From positions 3,906,001-3,970,000 of the forward strand of contig OZ255847.1 of assembly GCA_965277855.1 (NCBI GenBank): a stretch of DNA of 64,000 bases, read 5' to 3'. This document shows, in pieces, positions 1 through 7,361 of the stretch. Position 1 is the first letter of the stretch; the number at the start of each line of letters is the position of its first letter. The DNA comes from Bog-105 sp965277855. GTDB lineage: Bacteria; Acidobacteriota; Terriglobia; Bryobacterales; Bryobacteraceae. Made by a program: the position numbers and the translations under genes. The notes under the pieces were generated by a model. It had not been told where the DNA came from. It did no database searches and saw only the letters and a program-made list of their open reading frames with translations.

Positions 1-286
1 CTGCGATTCCGGTTGCCCCGCCGGCTATGCTCGGCACAATCGAAATGGTCTCCGTGCCTTCGAGTTCTGTCGCCTCTTTATCCAGGTAGCGAATGTCCTC
101 GTCGTTTACGTAAACATTCACGAAACTGCGGAGCTTGCCGGCATCGTTGAAGAGGTTGCTTTTGATGTTCGGATAATGCGCCGTCAACGCGTTCAATGCA
201 TCCGCTACGGTCGCGCCGGTCACATCCACCGAATCCTGTTGCTCGGTGAACTGCCGCAGCGCGGTGGGGATTAAGATCTTGGCCAT
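1..286 (-). CDS. cysO: CysO/MoaD-like ubiquitin-fold sulfur carrier (partial, runs off left edge)
   Basis: Ninety-five residues are visible from an ATG at 286, preceded by AGAGGAA at good distance; no stop is reached before the window edge. The body has the ThiS/MoaD pattern: an IPTALRQFT-type first strand, a VNVYVNDEDIR core and IVPSIAGG near the end, very like actinobacterial CysO. Such carriers hold sulfur as a thiocarboxylate on the terminal Gly-Gly and hand it to CysM-type synthases. Here the reading frame continues past the Gly-Gly (ATGIA and on), so the carrier probably needs trimming. The start overlaps the stop of the JAMM peptidase gene by 16 nt, in one operon with cysM. Thiamine or molybdopterin ThiS/MoaD roles are possible, but the neighbours favour cysteine synthesis. 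Confidence 0.85.
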   Translation of the reverse strand, partial: MAKILIPTALRQFTEQQDSVDVTGATVADALNALTAHYPNIKSNLFNDAGKLRSFVNVYVNDEDIRYLDKEATELEGTETISIVPSIAGGATGIA

Positions 287-696
287 TTGAGTTCCTCTTG
301 TTCTGCTGTTGTCTGGTCCATGTCCGGCAAAAAACTGTTAGCGTGGTCGAACTTACCTCGCTGAATGGAAAGCACCACGAACGAGTACCAGGGACAGGAA
401 TTCTGTAAATCTGTTTGCGAAAAATAGGCGTCGCAATCGGGATGAGAATGAAAGATGCCGATCAAATCGAGGCCGCGCTCCCGGGCCGCGATGTCGGCGT
501 TGCGCAAATCTTCCGGCCGCAGCTCATATCGTTCGCCCTGCTCGCCGGCGTACGCGTTTTCGAGAGCGATTGCCTCTGTCACCAATTTGGTTCCGCCTTG
601 CGTATGCCCCAGCATCGCTCCGCAGCACTCGTTCGGGTAGGTTCGCTCGGCATGTAGCAACATCGCTTGCCAGGGCTTCAATTCGATTTCGATCAT
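271..696 (-). CDS. JAMM/MPN+ metallopeptidase (Mec-like)
   Basis: A 141-residue zinc peptidase of the Mov34/JAMM type. The full motif is visible: an upstream Glu in YPNECCG, then HSHPDCDAYFSQTD, which fits H-x-H-x7-S-x2-D. Known Mec-family enzymes remove cysteine that has formed on the C-terminus of a CysO-type carrier, or trim the carrier. Start chosen at the ATG at 696, four bases after the stop of cysM; the longer in-frame extension upstream lies inside cysM and is not needed. It overlaps the start of the carrier gene by 16 nt, so cysM, this gene and the carrier are almost certainly co-transcribed and probably translationally coupled. Cytoplasmic, no signal peptide. Confidence 0.88.
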   Translation of the reverse strand: MIEIELKPWQAMLLHAERTYPNECCGAMLGHTQGGTKLVTEAIALENAYAGEQGERYELRPEDLRNADIAARERGLDLIGIFHSHPDCDAYFSQTDLQNSCPWYSFVVLSIQRGKFDHANSFLPDMDQTTAEQEELKWPRS

Positions 697-700
697 GCCG

Positions 701-1630
701 TCATCCGGTCCAGAACTGCTCGCTGAGATATTTCTGGCCGCCATCGCAAAGAATCGTGACCACCAGTCCGCCGTTCCCTTCCGCGGACAATGTTTCCGCC
801 ACGCGACTCGCCGCCACCACGTTGGCCGCCGCTGAAACACCAACCAGCAAGCCTTCTTCTCTGGCCAGCCGGCGCGCCATCTCGTACGCGTCCTCCGTTT
901 CGATCCAGAGATTATCGTCTGCCAGCGCTGCATCGTAAATGGCAGGTTGCAGCGAAGTAGGCATGTGCTTCGTGCCTTCCAAACCGTGCAGCGGCGAGGC
1001 GGGTTGCACCGAGTAACACTCGACGCCGGGCAAGTCTCTCTTTAGTCGCCGTGTGACACCCGTGAAGGTTCCGGTCGTCCCCAAGATTGCCACGAAATGC
1101 GTGACGCCGCCCGCCGTCTGCTCGATGATTTCGGGCGCCGTCGTCTCATAGTGCGCCTGCCAGTTGGCCGGATTGCCGTATTGATTGGGATAGAAGTATT
1201 TTTCCGAATCGGCCGCGTAGATAGCCTGACATGTACGGAACGCTCCATCGGAACCCTCTGCCGCATCGGTTAAGACGAGCTCCGCGCCGTATGCTTTGAG
1301 AATTTGTTTGCGCTCCGGCGATGCACTTGCCGGCAGGCACAGCTTCACCGCATAACCCTTTGCCGCGCAGATCATGGCGTAGGCGATGCCAGTGTTCCCG
1401 CTGGTCGAGTCAAGCAGAGTTTTCCCCGGCGTCAAAAGACCGCGCGCTTCGCCGTCACGGATCATGTTCAGCGCCGGGCGATCTTTCACGGAGCCACCCG
1501 GATTCAGGAACTCCGCTTTGCCCCATACCGTCACGTCTCCACGGCCAGCCAGCCCAAGCTTGAGAAGCGGCGTATTGCCGATGCGTCCAAGCAGACTCTG
1601 CTCGGATGCGATTTCCACAGCGACAGGCAT
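701..1630 (-). CDS. cysM: Cysteine synthase, CysM type (PLP-dependent)
   Basis: A 309-residue fold-type II PLP enzyme. Visible motifs are the N-terminal IGNTPLL, the Schiff-base lysine in GGSVKDRPA (about residue 48), the substrate loop STSGNTGIA, and the phosphate-binding loop GTTGTFTG. Length is normal for the family. The enzyme joins an activated serine with sulfide or a thiocarboxylated carrier protein to make cysteine. The next two genes in the operon are a JAMM peptidase and a CysO-like carrier, so this copy probably uses carrier-bound sulfur rather than free sulfide; that is inference from context. The ATG at 1630 has GGAGGT only one base upstream, an unusually tight spacing. Confidence 0.93.
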   Translation of the reverse strand: MPVAVEIASEQSLLGRIGNTPLLKLGLAGRGDVTVWGKAEFLNPGGSVKDRPALNMIRDGEARGLLTPGKTLLDSTSGNTGIAYAMICAAKGYAVKLCLPASASPERKQILKAYGAELVLTDAAEGSDGAFRTCQAIYAADSEKYFYPNQYGNPANWQAHYETTAPEIIEQTAGGVTHFVAILGTTGTFTGVTRRLKRDLPGVECYSVQPASPLHGLEGTKHMPTSLQPAIYDAALADDNLWIETEDAYEMARRLAREEGLLVGVSAAANVVAASRVAETLSAEGNGGLVVTILCDGGQKYLSEQFWTG

Positions 1631-1699
1631 ACCTCCAGTTTATGTTGCTGCCTTCGCCGAACAGCTGGCCGACATCGGGCTTTGCAGTATTGTAGAGGC

Positions 1700-1900
1700 A
1701 TGAAAGCTGACCGCGCGAGCGTCTCCTGGGATGAGCAGAAGAAGAAATGGCTGGTCCGGATCGTGGTGGGCGAGGAAGTGATTCGCCGTTATTGCGACGA
1801 TCCGCATGAAGCCGACAAAGCAAAGTTGACCGCCTCTGCCGTCAAAACCGCGGCTGACGAGGGCTACGATTTAGTTGGCTCCGACGTTTCCTTTCAATGA
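1700..1900 (+). CDS. Small conserved-looking protein, unknown function
   Basis: A 66-residue protein starting at the ATG at 1700, divergent from cysM across about 70 bases. It begins MKADRASVSWDEQKKKWLVR and is acidic/amphipathic, with no membrane segment, signal peptide or cysteine motif. The WDEQKKKWLVRIVVGEEVI part resembles short DNA-binding or AP2-like beta hairpins, but this is a weak impression. The end overlaps the TTG start of the phosphopantetheinyl transferase gene by 26 nt, which suggests coupled translation. Function not recognised. Confidence 0.55.
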   Translation: MKADRASVSWDEQKKKWLVRIVVGEEVIRRYCDDPHEADKAKLTASAVKTAADEGYDLVGSDVSFQ

Positions 1901-2615
1901 CGCTCTAGCATTGAAGGGCAACGTAATCCACCTTTGGACGGTCGATCTGGATGCCGATGTCCCCACCCTTGACCGCTGCCGCCGCCTGCTTTCGCCCGCG
2001 GAAGAGGCGCGAGCGGACCGCTATCGGTCGCAGCAGCTGACAGACCGGTTCATCGCGTCCCGGAGCCTTCTTCGGGTACTTCTGGGTTCGTATCTCGCGC
2101 AATCCGCACAATCGGTGGAATTTGCGTTTGGGCCCGCGGGTAAGCCCTGCCTCGCTGATCCCACATCCGACTTGCAATTCAATATCTCGGAGTCGCAAGG
2201 CGCCGCGCTTCTTGGATTTACTACCGGCTGCGAACTGGGTGTCGATATCGAACGTGTGAGGCCTTTGGAGGATATGGCCCAGCTAGTCGAACAGTTTTTC
2301 CACGTAGATGAAGCCCGCGACTTCTTTTCCCTCCCCGAACAAGATCGTGAGAAAGCGTTCTTCGCCTGCTGGACTCGTAAAGAGTCCTATATAAAGGCGC
2401 TGGGCGGCGGTCTTTCCGTTCCCCTTGACGGCTTTCGGGTTACCCTGCGACCTGGCCAACCTGCACAGCTATGCCCGCCTTGCGACGAGTGGACCTTGCA
2501 GGCCGTTACTCATGTGGGCGGCTACGAAGGTGCGATCGCTTATCATGATCGCCGCCGTCCCTTGCACGTTTGGCCACTAGCAGGGACAGCAGAACTGCTT
2601 GCACGTTTCGCTTAA
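1875..2615 (+). CDS. 4'-phosphopantetheinyl transferase, Sfp/Gsp/HetI type
   Basis: A 246-residue enzyme that moves phosphopantetheine from CoA onto a serine of carrier proteins. Magnesium- and CoA-binding motifs are clear: GVDIE at about residues 122-126 and CWTRKESYIKALGGG around 166-180. Two-domain length fits the Sfp class, which normally serves NRPS/PKS carriers rather than fatty acid synthase. It converges on the NRPS gene and the two stops overlap by 4 nt, so the NRPS carrier domain is the likely substrate. The start is a TTG at 1875 that overlaps the upstream small gene; no better ATG lies before the conserved region. Confidence 0.92.
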   Translation: MAPTFPFNDALALKGNVIHLWTVDLDADVPTLDRCRRLLSPAEEARADRYRSQQLTDRFIASRSLLRVLLGSYLAQSAQSVEFAFGPAGKPCLADPTSDLQFNISESQGAALLGFTTGCELGVDIERVRPLEDMAQLVEQFFHVDEARDFFSLPEQDREKAFFACWTRKESYIKALGGGLSVPLDGFRVTLRPGQPAQLCPPCDEWTLQAVTHVGGYEGAIAYHDRRRPLHVWPLAGTAELLARFA

Positions 2616-5600
2616 GCTGCCTCCTCGACTAATTGCGGAGCCGCAATGCTGTCGAGTGACTTATCAATCGCCCGCCCCAACATGCCGGCGAACGGCGGGG
2701 CCGTCAATTTCTCGTGTTCACCTGCTATTTCCGAAATATTGACCTTGCCGGCAAGATGTCCCCACCCGAGCGTCGGGTCGTTGCCGCGCAGCGGCGAGCT
2801 ATCGGGGCAGCTGAACAGGTGCACTTCACCTGCGTAACGCTTTGGCTTGTAATGAGTCAAAGCATAGTAGTTGCGATGTTCCACGCTGGCATCCAAGGCT
2901 CGTATCCGTCCTGCGGAACGACGGCTCACCGCCAGCTTGCGATTATCCAGGGTCGCCTTCAGACGCTTGCTGAGGGTGGCCCGACGCTCCGGCCCGAAAA
3001 CGATCTGTTTCAGCGTGTTGCCATACTGGACCTGAAATCGTTCGAGCGGACTCAAATTCCCCAACACGGACCGGGTGTAGTGCCATTCGCAAGTGTCCAG
3101 CAGTCCAAGAAATCCGATTTCCTGCCCGGCTGATCGAAGCTGCTGCGCCATCTCGAAAGCCAGCACGCCACCGAACGAATAGCCGGCAAAGTGATAGGGA
3201 CCATGGGGCTGGATACGTCGGATTTCTTCCAGATAGGTGTGCGCCATCTCTTCTACGCTGTCCAGTACTTTCGAATCTTTGCCGGACGCCTGCGCCTCGA
3301 CTCCATAAACGGGTCTATTCTCCAAAGCCTGCGCGACGAATTGGAAGTTCAGGATGTTCCCGCCCAGTCCCGCAATCAGGAACAACGTTGGCTTCTCTCC
3401 ATCTGTCTGGAACGGCACCACGGGCGACCACGCCAAATCCTGATTCGCTACCGCTACCAATTGCGCTAAGGCGCGCATCGTGCGACGCTGCACCAACTCG
3501 CTCAGGCGGATATTCGCGCCATACGTCTCGGCGATCTTCCTCATGAGCCGCGCTGCGCTCAAAGACTCTCCACCGATCGCAAAATAATCGTCCGATGCCT
3601 GTACCTGCGGCAGATGCAGAAGTTCGCGGCACCAGGCGCACAGAACGTCTTCAATCTTTTGCAGCGCCGGATCAATGGGAGTCGCACCAGCGGCGTTCTC
3701 CACCTGACCATTCTCTTGTGATGAAAGATCAAGTTGCGCCAGCATGACTCGATCGACTTTCCCGCTCGACGTCACCGGGAATTCGCTCAGACAGTGCAGC
3801 GCCGATGGCACCATGTAGCCCGGCAAGCTTTCCTGCAGGAAGCCGCGAAGCTCGTGCGAGTCTAGGGCCCGCACATTGGAAGCCGTGCAATATCCGACAA
3901 GGCTCTTCGAACCGTTCCCCTCCGACCGAACAACCACCACCGCCTGTTGCACGGCCGGATGCCTCTGTAACGCCGCTTCCACCTCGCCGAGTTCGATCCG
4001 ATAACCTCTGACCTTAACCTGCGAGTCCAGACGATCAATAAACTCCAGGCGTCCATAAAGATCAAAGCGAACGAGATCACCTGTGCGATAGATCCGGCCT
4101 TCTTTGTCAAAGGGATTATCCAGGAATCGTTCGGTGGTCAGTTCCGGCCGGTGCAGATATCCCCGTCCAACCATCGGTCCGCCGATCCAGAGCTCGCCCG
4201 GCGCCAACGGCGGCAGCTGTCGACCCCTCTTGTCGACAACGTACACTGCGACGTCCTTGAGCGGACGACCGATCGGGATCGTTTCACCGGTGCTGGTCAA
4301 CTCATGGCAGGTCGCACAGACCGTAGTTTCAGTGGGCCCATACGCATTTACGATCTTCCCCGGCATGCACTCGAGCAACAGCGCAGCCAGGCTCTCGGGA
4401 AACGCCTCTCCGCCGACCAGGCAAACTCGCAGTTGTCCGAAGGCCGCTGCTCCATCTGGATCGCTCGCCAGCATACGCATCAGAGTCGGAGTGCCCATTA
4501 GATGAGTTACTCCGTGTTGCCGGATTTGTTCAGGCACTGAGCCTGGTCCGGAAACGATGGGCAGTCCCTCGTCACCCTCGTGCAACACGATGTGGAAACC
4601 GCGAGACAAGCTCCAGAGCAGTTCCATGACGCTGATGTCGAATGAGGAGCTGGCAATGGCCAGCATCACTCCGGGCTCTGGCCCGAAAACCGGATCTAAG
4701 GCATCCAGGAAAACCGCCAGGTTGTGATGCTCGATCATCACGCCCTTAGGCGTGCCGGTCGAGCCGGACGTATAGATCACATAGGCGAGATCGTTGTCGG
4801 AAGTAACCGGCGCGAGCGAGCCGGTGGCTTCGTTTCGCCAGATAGCGTCCGCGGAATCGATCGTTACGCATTTTGCCGTTGCCTCTTTAAAGCGATAAGC
4901 CAGCTTGCTGGACGTAATCACGAAAGGCGCGCCCGAGTCCTGCATCACCGCATCAATCCTGCCCGGGGGCAGAGAGGCATCCAGCGGCAGGAAAGCCCCG
5001 CCCGCTTTAACGACACCCAACATCGCGATCAAAAGATCGATCGATCTCGCCAGATGAATGGCCACAATTACGTCAGGGCCACACCCGAGAGTTCGCAGGT
5101 GTCGGGCCAGCTGGTTCGAACGCTCATTCAATTCCCGATAGCTGATTTCCTGATTCCGGAAGCTCGCGGCCACCTTAGCCGGATGACACGCCACGCGAGA
5201 CTCAATGACATCCTGAACAAACGCGCTCGGGCGTCGTTCTCTCGCGATATCAGCCGTAGAAGCGGGTACGAAACTCAATTCCGAAACCAGCGAATAACCT
5301 GGGAGCGCCATCTGTGACAGCAAGTGCAAGAGGCAATCGATCAGGATGCCGGCAAATTCAGCGCTGAAGTATTGAGCATGGTACGAAAGCGAGAGACTTG
5401 CCTCGTGGTTCATTGACAACGAGAGCAATACGGCAGTTTGCGCTCTAATGGCTTCTGAAATTGTTTCCGCTGAGGCTTCACCGCTCAGCACGACGTGGAA
5501 AGCACAATCCAGCCGGTCGCGGGCAATCCTTTCCGCGTTCCGCTCCGGACATTCCGGCGTTTCTCGTCTGTCGCCGCTTCGAAGCGACGTTGATACGGCT

Positions 5601-5989
5601 TGCAGGAAGCCGGAAACGGTACCGTCGCATTCCGCAGGAACCGTGACGGCGCACCAGGGTTTAGCGAACTCGTTTCGCTCATAAACCCACATCCGTGGAT
5701 CAACTTCAGCGGCCGGGTAGCAAGCAAGAATCTGGCCCCAGGCAGCAGCCAGCAAACATTCCAGGGACACACCTGTTTCACGGCAGCGGGCTTCGATAGC
5801 GGCTGTAGTCCGGCAAGAGAGTGACCTGGTGCAAGATCTCCACTCCGGCTCGGGTAGAACCCACTCGGCCTCTGGCGATCTTTGTAAAGATCCTAAGCCA
5901 GGAGCAAAACTCAGCGGCTTCCCGCCACGCTCATTTGTCTCGTTGTCTTCAATTCGCATCGCGGCTTCTGTGTCGTCAACGCCGGGCAA
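2612..5989 (-). CDS. Single-module NRPS: partial condensation-adenylation-carrier-thioesterase
   Basis: An 1125-residue megasynthase. Residues 40-245 look like the C-terminal half of a condensation domain; no HHxxxDG is present. Adenylation domain about 260-750: YTSGSTGTPKG at 406, AYGPTETT at 549, YRTGDL at 634, RGYRIELGEVE at 661 and the A10 lysine in SSGKVDR at 744. Carrier domain: DDYFAIGGESL with serine near 809. Thioesterase: GYSFGG with nucleophile near 938 and a late His in GEHEKL. A pocket code read by hand is D-I-V-M-L-G-A-V-C; I do not recognise its amino acid. The lone module probably makes a simple amino-acid product or self-condensed dimer released by the thioesterase. The TTG at 5989 has AGGTG upstream; an ATG at 5959 is an alternative start. 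Confidence 0.93.
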   Translation of the reverse strand: MPGVDDTEAAMRIEDNETNERGGKPLSFAPGLGSLQRSPEAEWVLPEPEWRSCTRSLSCRTTAAIEARCRETGVSLECLLAAAWGQILACYPAAEVDPRMWVYERNEFAKPWCAVTVPAECDGTVSGFLQAVSTSLRSGDRRETPECPERNAERIARDRLDCAFHVVLSGEASAETISEAIRAQTAVLLSLSMNHEASLSLSYHAQYFSAEFAGILIDCLLHLLSQMALPGYSLVSELSFVPASTADIARERRPSAFVQDVIESRVACHPAKVAASFRNQEISYRELNERSNQLARHLRTLGCGPDVIVAIHLARSIDLLIAMLGVVKAGGAFLPLDASLPPGRIDAVMQDSGAPFVITSSKLAYRFKEATAKCVTIDSADAIWRNEATGSLAPVTSDNDLAYVIYTSGSTGTPKGVMIEHHNLAVFLDALDPVFGPEPGVMLAIASSSFDISVMELLWSLSRGFHIVLHEGDEGLPIVSGPGSVPEQIRQHGVTHLMGTPTLMRMLASDPDGAAAFGQLRVCLVGGEAFPESLAALLLECMPGKIVNAYGPTETTVCATCHELTSTGETIPIGRPLKDVAVYVVDKRGRQLPPLAPGELWIGGPMVGRGYLHRPELTTERFLDNPFDKEGRIYRTGDLVRFDLYGRLEFIDRLDSQVKVRGYRIELGEVEAALQRHPAVQQAVVVVRSEGNGSKSLVGYCTASNVRALDSHELRGFLQESLPGYMVPSALHCLSEFPVTSSGKVDRVMLAQLDLSSQENGQVENAAGATPIDPALQKIEDVLCAWCRELLHLPQVQASDDYFAIGGESLSAARLMRKIAETYGANIRLSELVQRRTMRALAQLVAVANQDLAWSPVVPFQTDGEKPTLFLIAGLGGNILNFQFVAQALENRPVYGVEAQASGKDSKVLDSVEEMAHTYLEEIRRIQPHGPYHFAGYSFGGVLAFEMAQQLRSAGQEIGFLGLLDTCEWHYTRSVLGNLSPLERFQVQYGNTLKQIVFGPERRATLSKRLKATLDNRKLAVSRRSAGRIRALDASVEHRNYYALTHYKPKRYAGEVHLFSCPDSSPLRGNDPTLGWGHLAGKVNISEIAGEHEKLTAPPFAGMLGRAIDKSLDSIAAPQLVEEAA

Positions 5990-6090
5990 GAAGACACCTG
6001 ACGCCGTACAGTTCAGCTATCGGCCGGGAGGCAGAAAGTCTACAGACAAAAACAGGTAGGATTACCCCGAGTAGGGGAAGACAGCAAGCT

Positions 6091-6357
6091 AGGCGCCATC
6101 GCTCCGTGGAGTTCCACAGATTTTTGGATGTCATTGAGGCCCAGGTGCTGGCCGATCTGGATGTACACCTCATCCTCGATAACTACGGCACTCACAAGAC
6201 GATTCGCGAGTTTATCGAAGTGCACAACGAAGATCCCAAGCCATTTGTATGGACCAGAACGGCTGATCAAATCCTGGACAGCATCGCCCGATATGCACGC
6301 CGCACACTTGCCACCCATCCGAGACTTTATTCACGAACCATTGGGACGAGAGACTAG
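6091..6357 (+). pseudogene. IS630-type transposase remnant 1 with internal deletion
   Basis: One reading frame here encodes EFHRFLDVIEA and DVHLILDNYGTHKT, the middle DDE part of IS630-family transposases, then jumps straight to IREFIEVHNEDPKPFVWT, the C-terminal part. The roughly 80 codons that should lie between them (third catalytic residue included) are missing. The last 57 bases (6301-6357) recur at 7287-7343 with 6 mismatches and probably belong to the 3' end of the same IS. Both copies stop matching at CTAG, consistent with TA-targeted insertion. Inactive scar. The stretch 6358-6547 downstream holds nothing I recognise. Confidence 0.75.
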
Positions 6358-6547
6358 CGTTGGATTACATCTATGCGATCGTATACGTCGACAGCCGCCA
6401 CAAGCACTGCCGAAATTTATTCTGCTTCTCTTGCCTGGTGGAACGCTTTCGTCGGAAGCCGGTATTCGCCCCCAACTTGCCGGTGCCAATTAGCGTCGAA
6501 GAAATCCCGCCATTTATCTCTGAAAGTCACAAAGCTACTCAACATGA

Positions 6548-7125
6548 TCATTTCGCTGTGCGCACGGCGTGAATGGTCATCATGGTTTCGAACTTGCCCG
6601 GCGTGGGCGCGATCGAGTCAACTTCGGAGAATGCATCCGCCTTTATGTCTTTGAAGGTGACACGCGAGGTGACGAGCCATCAGGTCCGCGTTCCGGCTCT
6701 TCAATGGTGAGCTCCGCGCCATCCCAGTTGATCACTACGGCCTCGGCGGCTTCTTTCGGCTCACAAATACGCTTACCCTGATTGTTGCAGTCCATGGCGT
6801 GCAGCCTGTTCTCCTTGGCGTCCCACCAGATAATGCCGAGCAGTGACATGTCGGCTGGACCGGCCTTCCAAGACTCTTCGGATAGCAGGGTTTTCCCACC
6901 TACTGCCGGTCGCCATGTCTCTTCACCCTTGCCTTCGGTGCCAGGCGGCATCCCGGATGCTGGCTCGAATTTCACACTGAGTGTCCAATGACCGCCGAAT
7001 GATTGAATGAGGGCGGGCAGGGGAGACACTGTTGCGGGCGCTGGCGGTGTCGACTGGGCGCCACTGAAGGAGGCATGAGCGAGGCAGAGCAGCGGTAGGG
7101 CGGCGCGGGCGAGCGACCTTCTCAT
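6548..7125 (-). pseudogene. Secreted DUF1579-like protein gene, frameshifted
   Basis: Start at the ATG at 7125, with AAGGA seven bases upstream, opens a signal peptide (MRRSLARAALPLLCL... cut near SGAQ) and a small domain with FGGHWTLSVKFEP, GKGEETWRPAVGGKTL and LLGIIWWDAKENRLH, which resembles DUF1579-type lipocalin-like proteins. The frame stops at 6643 just after ERGPDG. In the next frame the protein continues smoothly (VTSRVTFKDIKADAF, then PGKFETMMTIHA) to a TGA at 6548-6550, so one base, probably a G from GGG, is missing near 6678. Either a real pseudogene or an assembly error. It lies between two IS630 scars. The family name is a guess. Confidence 0.65.
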
Positions 7126-7223
7126 GAGCATTTCCTTGGAGTGTTGGCCCCACCAGAGCCTAGCACGTCGATGCATTTAATTCCGTCGCCTTGGCGCATG
7201 GCGGAACATCGGAAGGCGCGCGA

Positions 7224-7343
7224 CCTTATCTACGGCACTCACAAGACAGCAATCATCCGCAATTGGGTGACCAAGCGCCCGCTCGCCGCACACTTGCCAC
7301 CCATTCGAGACTTCGTTCACGAACTATTGGGACGGGAGGCTAG
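7224..7343 (+). pseudogene. IS630-type transposase remnant 2
   Basis: The + strand reads YGTHKTAIIRNWVTKRP in one frame, the DDE-loop segment of an IS630-family transposase, followed directly by the same 57-base terminal block seen at 6301-6357. The deletion point differs from remnant 1: this copy keeps residues just after the GTHKT motif and loses the rest, so the two copies were shortened independently. Same orientation as remnant 1, about 990 bases apart. The block ends 19 bases before the stop of the permease gene. Confidence 0.65.
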
Positions 7344-7361
7344 GAACGCCTGGCTGAGTGC

